Source: Pannonibacter phragmitetus_B (GTDB taxonomy: Bacteria > Pseudomonadota > Alphaproteobacteria > Rhizobiales > Stappiaceae). Taken from it: a stretch of 64,000 bases of DNA. Location of the stretch: the NCBI RefSeq assembly GCF_050510895.1, contig NZ_JBNINT010000001.1, positions 2,046,001 through 2,110,000 of the forward strand, in the 5' to 3' direction. A program made the position numbers and the translations under genes. Shown piece after piece: positions 53,415-61,567 of this stretch (position 1 is its first letter; each line of letters starts with the position of its first letter). The notes beneath the pieces were generated by a model that saw only the letters and a program-made list of their open reading frames with translations, made no database searches and was not told the origin of the DNA.

Positions 53415-54743
53415 TCAGACAGCCAGTGCTTCCCGGACCTTATTGAAGGCCGCGTCGATGGTGAGTGTTTCGCGGGTCCCGGTGGCCCGTTCCTTCACTT
53501 CAATCACGCCATCCTTGAGGCCGCGCGGACCAGCGATGAGCTGGAACGGCAGGCCGATCAGGTCCATGGTGGCGAACTTCGCACCGGCGCGGGTGTCGAC
53601 GTCATCATACAGGACTTCGATCCCGGCATTTTCAAGACGCTGATACAGTGCCTCACAGGCCGCATCGGTGTCTGCGCCGCCCGGCTTCAGGTTGACGAGG
53701 CCCACATGGAACGGCGCAACGGACGCCGGCCAGATGATACCTTCCTCGTCATGGCTCGCCTCGATCAGCGCGCCCATCAGACGCGACACGCCAACGCCAT
53801 AGGAGCCCATGTGCACCGGCACTTCCGTGCCTTCCTTGGTCATGACCTTTGCGCCCATGGCTTCGGAATACTTGGTGCCGAAATAGAAGATGTGACCCAC
53901 TTCGATGCCGCGGGCGGACACCTGCGCGTCGGCAGGCAGCGCGCCAAAGGCTGCTTCGTCATGCATCTCTTCCGTTGCCGCATAAGGCGTTGTCCACTGG
54001 TCGACCAGCGGCGTGAGATCAGAGGCAAAGTCGGTGTCAGCGGCGGGAGCGGGCATGTCCAAGAGGCTCTTGTCGCAGAACACGGCGCTTTCACCGGTCG
54101 AGGCCAGAATGATGAACTCGTGGCTCATGTCGCCGCCAATGGGGCCGGTATCGGCGCGCATCGGAATGGCTTTCAGGCCCATGCGGGCGAAGGTGCGCAG
54201 ATAGGCAACGAACATGCGGTTATAGGCATGGCGGGCCGATTCCTTGTCAATGTCGAAGGAATAGGCATCCTTCATCAGGAACTCACGGCCACGCATGATG
54301 CCAAAGCGCGGGCGCACCTCGTCACGGAACTTCCACTGGATGTGGTAGAGGTTCAGCGGCAGATCCTTGTAGGAGCGCACATAGCCACGGAAGATGTCGG
54401 TGATCATCTCCTCATTGGTCGGGCCGAACAGCATTTCGCGTTCGTGGCGGTCCTCGATGCGCAGCATCTCCTTGCCATAGGCATCATACCGCCCGCTTTC
54501 GCGCCACAGGTCAGCAGACTGGATCGTCGGCATCAGGAGCTGGATGGCGCCAGCGCGATTCTGCTCTTCCTCAACGATCTTCTCGATCTTGCGCAACACT
54601 CGAAAACCAAGCGGCAGCCAGGAATAGATGCCTGCGGACTGCTGACGGATCATGCCGGCGCGCAGCATCAGGCGGTGCGAAACGATTTCCGCTTCCTTGG
54701 GGGTTTCCTTCAGGATCGGCAGAAAAAAGCGGGACAGGCGCAT
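53415..54743 (-). CDS. proS: Prolyl-tRNA synthetase (short alphaproteobacterial type)
   Basis: This class II synthetase has 442 residues; it lacks the editing insertion of the long bacterial form, as is typical for alphaproteobacteria. Visible motifs are RLMLRAGMIRQQSAGIYSWLP, GPTNEEMITDIF, WKFRDEVRPRFGIMRGREF and MGSYGVGVSRLMGALIE. The ATG at 54743 (MRLSRFFLPILKE) is set by homology. It lies 141 bases upstream of lolC, in the common proS-lolC-lolD order. Confidence 0.96.
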   Translation of the reverse strand: MRLSRFFLPILKETPKEAEIVSHRLMLRAGMIRQQSAGIYSWLPLGFRVLRKIEKIVEEEQNRAGAIQLLMPTIQSADLWRESGRYDAYGKEMLRIEDRHEREMLFGPTNEEMITDIFRGYVRSYKDLPLNLYHIQWKFRDEVRPRFGIMRGREFLMKDAYSFDIDKESARHAYNRMFVAYLRTFARMGLKAIPMRADTGPIGGDMSHEFIILASTGESAVFCDKSLLDMPAPAADTDFASDLTPLVDQWTTPYAATEEMHDEAAFGALPADAQVSARGIEVGHIFYFGTKYSEAMGAKVMTKEGTEVPVHMGSYGVGVSRLMGALIEASHDEEGIIWPASVAPFHVGLVNLKPGGADTDAACEALYQRLENAGIEVLYDDVDTRAGAKFATMDLIGLPFQLIAGPRGLKDGVIEVKERATGTRETLTIDAAFNKVREALAV

Positions 54744-54936
54744 GGTCTCTCTCTGGTCTTGCTTGGCCCGCAAGCCGGGCCCATATGCGGGACGGCCTGA
54801 GAGAAACCGCAGGCGCGGCAAAAACTCAAGCCCCTTGCCGCCAAATGCCCGGTTATCCGCCGTTTCCAGATATAAGGCGCCCCGAGGCGGCCATTTTTCC
54901 GAAGCTGGCAAACCGCATCAGAAAGCGGCATGCAAA

Positions 54937-54986
54937 AAGTTTGTGCTTATGCGCTCAAAATAGTGACAAGTTTGTGTCGATGCGCT
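54937..54986. repeat. Direct repeat AAGTTTGTG-N3-ATGCGCT (two copies)
   Basis: AAGTTTGTG-N3-ATGCGCT occurs at 54937-54955 and again at 54968-54986, exactly 31 bases apart (about three helical turns). It lies at the upstream edge of the candidate small-RNA transcript and in the proS leader region. It suggests a protein-binding site or tandem promoter elements. Confidence 0.5.
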
Positions 54987-54989
54987 AGT

Positions 54990-55191
54990 TTCCAGCTTCA
55001 TAAGAACAGGACGTTGATTTTCAACGTTCGGAGCCACTGAAAAGAGGCATCGCGGTCTGAGTCTTGGGAGGAAGATCCCCCAGGCGCACCTTCGGGTTCG
55101 CAGCCGGCACCAGAAGCTTAAAAGAGCACTGGTGTAAAACGGGGAGTTTAGACGCGGAACTAAAAAGGCAGGACGCAAGTCCTGCTTTTTT
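54990..55191 (+). ncRNA. Candidate structured small RNA
   Basis: The 560-base stretch 54744-55303 has no credible protein gene. Its plus strand reads as a structured transcript: a hairpin ACGTTGA/TCAACGT (55011-55027), a G-rich helix around GGGAGGAAGATCCC, a GCACC-TTCG-GGTTCGC hairpin with a UUCG-type tetraloop (near 55085-55102), a CACCAG...CTGGTG helix, and finally a strong terminator ending in TTTTTT at 55191. I considered 6S and other known alphaproteobacterial RNAs but cannot match it from memory. The 5' end is a guess. Confidence 0.4.
55168..55191. terminator. Bidirectional terminator between the candidate sRNA and the metallophosphoesterase operon
   Basis: GCAGGAC-GCAA-GTCCTGC is a perfect 7-base stem. 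On plus it runs into TTTTTT; on minus it is followed by CTTTTTAG. It can end both the candidate plus-strand RNA and the minus-strand ABC/metallophosphoesterase transcript, whose last gene stops at 55304. Confidence 0.8.
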
Positions 55192-55303
55192 CGTCCAGAT
55201 TTTGGCGTTGGGTCTGCCGGCGCCACCGTGAGACCGACTTGTGCGCTGCCCTATTGCAGATCCCGGAGCCTCCTCAGCAGGCTCCGGCACTCTGCAAGCC
55301 TCC

Positions 55304-56101
55304 TCACTCCAGATCAATCATCCGGGGGCTGGTGATCACTTCGCCGAAGCCGGTGATGTGGTGGAGCCAGTAGACATAGGGCTCTGCGGACAGCGGCGGC
55401 TCGCTGGTCCAGCCGAGGCCGGGGGCATATTGGAAGGCTGGGCTGCCGGCGATGGCGGCGAAGTGCCCGGCAAAGCTGGTGATCAGCGGCCGGTGCACAT
55501 GGCCCGTCAGCAGGCGCAGGTGGCCGGGGAAACCGGCCAGAAGCGTGCGCAACTCGTCTCTTCCCGCCGTCAGCGTCATCCAGTCCCAGGCGGGTGAGGC
55601 AAGGCCGAACGGCGGATGATGCAGCATGAAGAAGGTGACGCCGGAGGTGGTCTCTTCCCGCGCCTTTTCGTCCGCCAGACGCTCCGCCAGCCAGCCAAGA
55701 CGCTCTGCGCAAAGTTCCCCCTCGACCTTGCCCGGGATGATCGTATCAAGGCCAATGACACGGACACCCTTGTGTATCATGTCGAAGTTGAGGAATGGCT
55801 CCGGCGTGAAGCGGATGCTGTCCGCGAAGGCCGCACGCATGGCAGCGCGCCGGTCGTGGTTACCCGGCACCACAAGCACGGGAGCATCAAACCGGGCCAG
55901 CATCTGCCGGGCCAGCGCATAATCTTCCGCGCTGCCGCAGTCGGCCAGATCGCCGGAGATCAGCACCAGATCCGGCTGCGGCGTCAGGCTGGCGGCATCG
56001 GCCAGCACCTTCTCCACCGCCGCCACCGTATCGGGGCGCGGGTGAGCGCTTTCCTTGTCTGCGGCGAAGAGATGGAAGTCAGAGAAATGAAGGATGTACA
56101 T
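55304..56101 (-). CDS. Metallophosphoesterase (GpdQ/cyclic-nucleotide-phosphodiesterase-like)
   Basis: This 265-residue binuclear metal phosphoesterase shows all expected ligands: HFSDFHLF (Asp and His), LVLISGDLADCG, VPGNHDRR, MLHHPPFG and LTGHVHRP. The arrangement is that of the GpdQ/Icc class, which hydrolyses phosphodiesters such as glycerophosphodiesters or cyclic nucleotides. It is the last gene of an ABC-importer operon, starting 18 bases after a permease stop, so it probably acts on the imported compound or its derivative. No signal peptide, so cytoplasmic. Confidence 0.88.
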   Translation of the reverse strand: MYILHFSDFHLFAADKESAHPRPDTVAAVEKVLADAASLTPQPDLVLISGDLADCGSAEDYALARQMLARFDAPVLVVPGNHDRRAAMRAAFADSIRFTPEPFLNFDMIHKGVRVIGLDTIIPGKVEGELCAERLGWLAERLADEKAREETTSGVTFFMLHHPPFGLASPAWDWMTLTAGRDELRTLLAGFPGHLRLLTGHVHRPLITSFAGHFAAIAGSPAFQYAPGLGWTSEPPLSAEPYVYWLHHITGFGEVITSPRMIDLE

Positions 56102-56119
56102 TCCTGAAAGGTCTTTCAG

Positions 56120-56947
56120 TCAGCGGCCGATGCGCGAGAGCACATCCGCCTTCAGGAAGCGTTCGATGACCAGCATGAAGCCGACGGAGGGGATCAGGAG
56201 GATCAAGGCGGTGATGGCGGCGATCTGGTAATTGCCGCCCATACTGGCGTTGAACATGAGGATCGGCAGGGTCGAGATGTCCGGCGCACCGACGAAATAG
56301 GTGCCGGTGAACTCGTCGATGCTGTCGAGGAAGACGAAGATCGACGCGGCCATCAGCCCCGGAAAGGCCTGCGGCAGAGTGATGTCACGGAATGTGCGCA
56401 AGGGCCCTGCCCCGAGGTTGCGCGCCGCCTCCTCCATGCTGCGGTCCACGGCGCTGAAGGAAGCCGTGGCAATCCACACCGCATATACAAGACCGGGCAG
56501 CGAATGCACCAGTACCACGCCGAAGAGCGTGCCATTGAGCCCGAGGCCGTAGAAGATCGCGGCAATGTTGACGAAGATCGGCAGCGACGGGAAGGCCTGC
56601 GGCAGCAGGAAGATCAGCATGATGAAGCTGCGGGCGGGCAGCGCCAGCCGCGCCAGCGCATAACCGGCCGGAATGGACAGGGCCATGGAGAGGCCGACGG
56701 TCGCCGCCGCGATGGAAACGGAGTTCCACAGCGACTCCCACGCCCCCGCACGCGGCCGGAACACCCGCCCCCAGAACTCGAAGCCCCAGCGGGTCGGCCA
56801 CTGATTGGGATAGAACCACTGTTCGGCAAAGGCCCAGATGGCCAGATTGGTCAGCGGTCCGAAGACGATGAAGGCCACCAGCCCCATGGCGAGGGCAAGG
56901 CCGAGGGTGGCGCCCGCCTTGCGGGCAAGGCTTGTGAGAGTGGTCAT
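56120..56947 (-). CDS. ABC transporter permease (PotC/UgpE-like)
   Basis: This 275-residue permease has six helices and the EAA loop EEAARNLGAGPLRTFRD. It overlaps the preceding permease gene by 4 bases. It forms the membrane channel with the 303-residue permease. Confidence 0.92.
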   Translation of the reverse strand: MTTLTSLARKAGATLGLALAMGLVAFIVFGPLTNLAIWAFAEQWFYPNQWPTRWGFEFWGRVFRPRAGAWESLWNSVSIAAATVGLSMALSIPAGYALARLALPARSFIMLIFLLPQAFPSLPIFVNIAAIFYGLGLNGTLFGVVLVHSLPGLVYAVWIATASFSAVDRSMEEAARNLGAGPLRTFRDITLPQAFPGLMAASIFVFLDSIDEFTGTYFVGAPDISTLPILMFNASMGGNYQIAAITALILLIPSVGFMLVIERFLKADVLSRIGR

Positions 56948-57855
56948 TGGCCTGCCTTTGCCTTGAGCGTCATGCGCAGGTAAGCCCAGGCCGCCACTGC
57001 CGTCAGCAGATAGGAGAACAGGCCGAGCGCATTGGCGACGGCGTAGTCGCCGTAATAGGTGACCCGGTGGGCCATCATCGCCGTCATCATGGTGGGATTG
57101 CCGGAAATCAGCATGGCGGGCACGGAGAGCACCGACATGATGGTGACCAGCGACAGCACCAGCGCCACCAGCAGCTGCGGGCGCACTTGCGGCAGCACGA
57201 TATCGAACAGGCAGCGCAGCCGCCCTGCCCCCAGATTGCGCGCCGCCTCGATGGTGGACCGGTCAAGCGAGGCCATGGCCCCGGCGAGCAGCAGCGTGAC
57301 GAAGGGGATCTGTTTCCAGGCGAAGGTCAGCATCAGGCCCCGCCAGTCGAGCAGGCTCTGGGCAGACGCGGCATCCAGCACCCCGCCCTCCACCAGCAGC
57401 GTGTTCAGCATTCCGTTGCGGGCAAGGAAGGAGCGTGCCGTCTGCCCGGCCACGATGAAGGGAATGAACAGCGGCCAGCGGTAGAGCCAGCGCAGCAGGG
57501 GCACGGCCCAGCGGCTTTCGCCCAGCGTGAGATAACCGGCAATGGCGATGGAAGAGGCAGCAATCAACGCCAGCGAGCCGAGGGCAACAAGAATGGAGAA
57601 GATGATGTCGCCACTGTAGAACTCCAGCGCCTTGGCGATATTGGCCGTCGAAAAGCCGCCCTCTCCGTCCTGAAAGGCGGTGATGAGCGAGCGCAGCAGC
57701 GGTGCAGCATAAAGCAGGCCAATGGCCGTCAGCGCAGGGGCAACGAGCAGCAGCCCGGCGCCCATGCCCGCCAAACGGCTGAAAAGCCCACCTGCGGCAG
57801 CAGGACCGGCCTCTTGCCGGGGCTGCAGCGTGTCAGCGGCAGAATGTGCAGTCAT
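56944..57855 (-). CDS. ABC transporter permease (PotB/UgpA-like)
   Basis: This 303-residue permease has an N-terminal cytoplasmic tail, six helices and the EAA loop IEAARNLGAGRLRCLFD. It follows the binding-protein gene after a 163-base gap that contains a strong stem-loop, and overlaps the next permease. Confidence 0.92.
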   Translation of the reverse strand: MTAHSAADTLQPRQEAGPAAAGGLFSRLAGMGAGLLLVAPALTAIGLLYAAPLLRSLITAFQDGEGGFSTANIAKALEFYSGDIIFSILVALGSLALIAASSIAIAGYLTLGESRWAVPLLRWLYRWPLFIPFIVAGQTARSFLARNGMLNTLLVEGGVLDAASAQSLLDWRGLMLTFAWKQIPFVTLLLAGAMASLDRSTIEAARNLGAGRLRCLFDIVLPQVRPQLLVALVLSLVTIMSVLSVPAMLISGNPTMMTAMMAHRVTYYGDYAVANALGLFSYLLTAVAAWAYLRMTLKAKAGQ

Positions 57856-57921
57856 GAGGCATTTCCTCTTAGCCGGTTTGTCCGCACGGCGGCCTCCGGC
57901 CTTTTCCCTGAAAGGCGAGAT

Positions 57922-57951
57922 GTCTGGCCCGGCGGAAAAGCCGGGCCAGAC
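57922..57951 (-). other. Stem-loop downstream of the binding-protein gene
   Basis: GTCTGGCCCGGC and GCCGGGCCAGAC form a perfect 12-base stem with a six-base loop and no T-run. In ABC operons such hairpins just after the binding-protein gene commonly stabilise its mRNA and lower expression of the permeases. Confidence 0.65.
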
Positions 57952-58018
57952 GGGATCGGAAGAATAGATGCGAGGGCTCGGGGCAGACTGTCAGCAAGCC
58001 CTCTCCCCAAGTCACATC

Positions 58019-59164
58019 TTACTTGGCGACGTTCTTCTCGTAGGCTTCCAGAATTGCCGCGAAGTACTTGGCCTGCGGCATGGACCAGCCACGTTCGGCC
58101 AGCGTTTCCGGGGTCACGTCGGCAAACAGGCGGTTCCATTCGGCGTCCGTCAGCTCGCTCTTGACGTTCTGCGGATCGATGCCAGGGAACCAGTTGAAGC
58201 GGCGCACGATGCCGTCAGCCTGGACAGCCGGGCTGGTGGCGAAGGCGATGAACTCCTTGGCGAGTTCCGGCTCAGCAGCCTTGGCCGGCACCGTGTAATA
58301 CATCGGCTGGCCCGGCATGCCCGGCGACAGGATCATCAGCTTGAGGTTCGGGTTGAGGCGGCCATCGGCAACCCAGGTGTAGAACATGTCCATCCACACC
58401 GGACCCATGGCAATTTCGCCGCGGTTCATGGCATCCAGCGTGCCGGCGTTGCCGGGGGTCATGACGACGCTCTGGTTGAAGTCGCGCAGCGAGGTGAGCG
58501 CAGGCGTCCACTTGTCAGCAGCCCCATCCACCCACGGCCCGTTGCGGATTTCGTCAGCCGCGCCGGAGAAGGCATACATCCAGCCGAAGACAAAGCCGAC
58601 GCCAGCCATGCCGCCGGTGATGCCGTTGTAACCGAACTTGCCGGGGTTTTCCTTCACCCACTTGGCCAGTTCCTCATAGGACTGCGGCGGGTTGGCGATG
58701 ACGTCCGGATTGTAGGCAATGGCGATCTGGCTGTGGAACATCGGCATGACATAGCCGGAGACATTCACGCCGAGCGAGTTTTCCGCCGTTTCGCGGGTGA
58801 CAAGCTTGGCCGTGGCGAGCCCATCGCGGTAGCTCGACAGCAGCTTCTCCTCGACCATCTTGCCAGCCATGCGCTGATGCACGACGGCAACGTCAACGTC
58901 CCACACGTCCTTGCCCTTCTGGGCGTCGATCTTTTCATAGATCGCCTGGCTGCCGCCATCGCCGGGGCCGGTGCCGACCGCGCGCACGGTCACGCCCGGA
59001 TGGGCCTCCTCGAACTTCGGCCCGAGGTAGTCGTTGATGTAGTCCACCATGTTGGTGTCACCGGCCGTGACCACCGTCAGGGTCTGGGCCGACACGCTGG
59101 TCACAAGAGTTGTCGCAAGGGTCGTGGCCGCCAGCATGCTGGCAAGGGCAATCCTGAGTTTCAT
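58019..59164 (-). CDS. ABC transporter periplasmic binding protein (family 1)
   Basis: This 381-residue binding protein has a Sec signal peptide (about residues 1-26, cleaved after TSVSAQ). The mature part starts TLTVVTAGDTNMVDYIND, typical of the family-1 group that includes spermidine, phosphonate and glycerol-phosphate binders. The ATG at 59164 is set by the signal peptide. It is the second gene of the operon, 34 bases after the ATPase stop. The ligand is unknown; the phosphoesterase in the operon suggests a phosphorus-containing compound. Confidence 0.9.
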   Translation of the reverse strand: MKLRIALASMLAATTLATTLVTSVSAQTLTVVTAGDTNMVDYINDYLGPKFEEAHPGVTVRAVGTGPGDGGSQAIYEKIDAQKGKDVWDVDVAVVHQRMAGKMVEEKLLSSYRDGLATAKLVTRETAENSLGVNVSGYVMPMFHSQIAIAYNPDVIANPPQSYEELAKWVKENPGKFGYNGITGGMAGVGFVFGWMYAFSGAADEIRNGPWVDGAADKWTPALTSLRDFNQSVVMTPGNAGTLDAMNRGEIAMGPVWMDMFYTWVADGRLNPNLKLMILSPGMPGQPMYYTVPAKAAEPELAKEFIAFATSPAVQADGIVRRFNWFPGIDPQNVKSELTDAEWNRLFADVTPETLAERGWSMPQAKYFAAILEAYEKNVAK

Positions 59165-59198
59165 GTCTGGTCTTCCCTGAAGTTCGTGAGTGGGAAAA

Positions 59199-60256
59199 TT
59201 AGTGCCGTGTCTCCAGAACCGCCCCGTGGAGCGTGCCCTGAAGCAGGCGGTTTTCGGCATCGAAGCTCATCAGCATCGAGGCCGGAACAGTGAGGGACGC
59301 ATCAGCGCCCGCTGCGATGGGAACAGGTGAGCAGCCCGACAGGCTCTCCCCGGCAGAATCAATGGTGATCTGGTAGGTGCCGCCCGCATAGGCGCAGGCA
59401 CTGACCTGCCCTTTCCGTAACAGCGCCGGACCTTCCGGCAGAACCTCTGCAGAAGTGAAAGCGCGTGCAGCCTCAGTGCGGAACCCGGCCAGCTTCGTGA
59501 AGGCTGCAACCGGATCGCCATGGCGGAAGGCCGTGACATTACTGACGCCAAGAAACTGCGCCGCCTCAAGATCCGCCGGGGCGCTGTACAGCTCCTCGGG
59601 GCTCGCCACTTGCACGATCTGCCCCTTGCGCATCAGCACGATACGGTCGGCCATGGCCAGCGCCTCGTCCTGGTCGTGGGTGACCATGATGGTGGTGATG
59701 CCGACTTTTGCTGCAGACGGCGCAATTCGCCGCGCAGGCTGCGGCGGATGGAGGCATCGAGGTTCGAAAGCGGCTCGTCCAGCAGCAGCAGCGGCGGATC
59801 TATGATCAGCGCCCGGCCAAGCGCCACACGCTGACGCTGGCCGCCGGACAGGCTGGTGACGGAGCGTCCGCCATAGCCCTCAAGGCCCAGAAGCGCCAGA
59901 ACCTCCTCTGCCCGCCGCTCCCGCTCGGCCTTGGGCAGGCCACGCAGCTTCAACGGATAGGTCAGGTTTCCAGCCACAGACATATGCGGCCAAAGGGCAT
60001 AGGACTGGAACACCATGGCCGTCTGGCGCGCCTCGGGCGCAAGACCGGCGATGGAGCGTCCGCCCACAGTGATGTCTCCTGCGCTCAGCGGGGCAAAGCC
60101 CGCGATGGAGCGCAGCAATGTTGTCTTGCCGCAGCCCGAAGGGCCCAGCAGGCAGGTAAAGGTGCCCGCTGGCACCTCCAGCGAGATGCCGTCGAGAATG
60201 AGAGACTGCCCAAGGCGAATGGACACCTCCTCCAGTGACAGCGCTTCAGTTCCCAT
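59199..60256 (-). CDS. ABC transporter ATPase (PotA/UgpC-like), apparent frameshift
   Basis: This ATPase heads the operon. It shows Walker A GPSGCGKTT, signature LSGGQRQRVALGRA, Walker B LLLLDEP and the switch region VTHDQDEALAMADR, with a C-terminal TOBE-type domain. The frame breaks at a T4 run on plus (59706-59709), where LRRLQQK should run into VGITTIMVTHDQ; one added base gives 352 residues. Its start is 14 bases from a LacI-type operator. Confidence 0.9.
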
Positions 60257-60269
60257 GGGGACCTCCTCC

Positions 60270-60375
60270 GATTGAAAGCGCGTTCAATCTATGTTCAGCG
60301 CATGACGGTTTTATGTCAACATGATTTGCAAACCGCCGTTTTTTGTGCAATGCAGGATATGCACGCGTTTGCAAA
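60270..60375. promoter_or_regulatory. LacI-type operators in the divergent ABC/repressor intergenic region
   Basis: GATTGAAAGCGCGTTCAATC (60270-60289) is a 20-base palindrome with one mismatch and a central CG, the classic LacI-family operator shape. It is placed just upstream of the ATPase gene. Two TTTGCAAA palindromes (60325-60332 and 60368-60375) lie between it and the repressor start at 60392. The set suits repression of the importer operon plus autoregulation. Confidence 0.7.
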
Positions 60376-60391
60376 GTGAGCCGGAGAAGGA

Positions 60392-61393
60392 ATGCGCGTC
60401 ACCGCCGATGATGTTGCCGAAGCCGCAGGCGTTTCCCGCGCCATGGTTTCCCGCGCCTTCACGGAAGGGGCACCGATCGCAGCCCGCAAGCGTGCCCACG
60501 TGCTGGCCGTGGCCGAATCCCTCGGCTATCGCCCCAACCGCATCGCCCGCGGCCTCACCGGCAGCCACACCGGCCTCATTGCCCTTGTGGTCGGCGCCGT
60601 CTCACGCCCCTATGAAGCCTGGCTGCTGGAAACGATGAGCCGGGAAATCCGCGCTGCCCGCAACTGGCCACTTCTGCTTCAGGTGCAGCCGGGTGACGAG
60701 CTGGACAATGCGCTGGAAGATGCCCTCGCCTATCAGGTGGACGGGGCGATTGTTGCCGCCGGTTCCGTCAGCCCGGCCCTGGCTGAACGCTGCCGCAACT
60801 CTGGCGCTCCCATTGTCATGGTCGGCCGCATCATGCCGGGCGGCGATACGGATGCCGTGTGCTGCGACAACCGGCTGGGACTGGAACTGCTGGTGGAGCA
60901 CCTTGCCTCAACCGGCCGCCGGAAACTGGCCTGGATCGGCGGCACACCGGAGACATTCTCCAACATCGAGCGCCACGACGGGCTGACGCAGGCGCTGGCC
61001 CGGCGCGGCATGAAGCTGCTGGCTGCACGTCAGGGCGATTATTCCGTCGACAGCGGCCTTGCACAGGCACTCACCCTGCTCACCGCACCGGAAAAGCCTG
61101 ACGCCATTCTCTGCGGCAATGATGCCATGGCACTTGGCGCCATCGCCGCCGCCCGCCGCCTCGGCCTCAGCGTTCCGGGCGATATCGCCATCACCGGCTT
61201 TGATGACATCCCCGCCGCTGCGTGGGAGCCCTATCAGCTGACGACCGTGCGCAATCCGGTGCTGGAAACCACGCGAGAGGCACTTCGCCTCCTGCGCCAG
61301 CGCATTGAAGGTCACAGTGGAACAGAAGGCGCAGAAGCCGCCGCCGAAATCGTCCGCCTCGCCCCGGAACTGATCATCCGCCAAAGCGCCTGA
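60392..61393 (+). CDS. LacI-family transcriptional repressor
   Basis: This 333-residue regulator begins with the LacI helix-turn-helix and hinge (TADDVAEAAGVSRAMVSRAF, YRPNRIARGL), followed by a periplasmic-binding-protein-like effector domain with the typical DAILCGNDAMALGAIAAAR and DIAITGFDDIP. It is divergent from the ABC/phosphoesterase operon, and a clear operator lies between them, so it very probably represses that operon until its ligand arrives. Confidence 0.94.
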   Translation: MRVTADDVAEAAGVSRAMVSRAFTEGAPIAARKRAHVLAVAESLGYRPNRIARGLTGSHTGLIALVVGAVSRPYEAWLLETMSREIRAARNWPLLLQVQPGDELDNALEDALAYQVDGAIVAAGSVSPALAERCRNSGAPIVMVGRIMPGGDTDAVCCDNRLGLELLVEHLASTGRRKLAWIGGTPETFSNIERHDGLTQALARRGMKLLAARQGDYSVDSGLAQALTLLTAPEKPDAILCGNDAMALGAIAAARRLGLSVPGDIAITGFDDIPAAAWEPYQLTTVRNPVLETTREALRLLRQRIEGHSGTEGAEAAAEIVRLAPELIIRQSA

Positions 61394-61467
61394 GGCGGAA
61401 CTAGCCTTTTCGCTCCTCCGGCACGGCCTGTTCGCTCCCCTTCCCGCACAACAAAATTTCCGGTCCG

Positions 61468-61495
61468 TGATCCGCCCGCTTTGGCGCAGCGTAAG
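61468..61495 (+). promoter_or_regulatory. RpoE-ChrR (ECF11)-type promoter of the FAD oxidoreductase/DUF1365/Cfa operon
   Basis: TGATCC (61468-61473) and TAAG (61492-61495) are separated by 18 bases. This matches the promoter class recognised by RpoE in the Rhodobacter sphaeroides singlet-oxygen response (TGATCC-N18-TAAG). The start of transcription would be near 61503, about 65 bases before the first gene. The genes downstream are of the types controlled by ChrR-RpoE in that organism. Confidence 0.72.
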
Positions 61496-61567
61496 ATCTG
61501 GCAACACAAGGCATTTCCCCGCTGCCCCACCTTTGGGACACCCCGTCCCGCATGACAAGGATACAGA

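Noticed and set aside
54990..55191. 6S RNA, SRP RNA, RNase P RNA or tmRNA identity for the candidate transcript
   Set aside because: I could not find the SRP GGAAGGAAGC-type loop, RNase P core motifs or a tmRNA tag frame, and 6S pairing was not convincing; left as an unassigned RNA.
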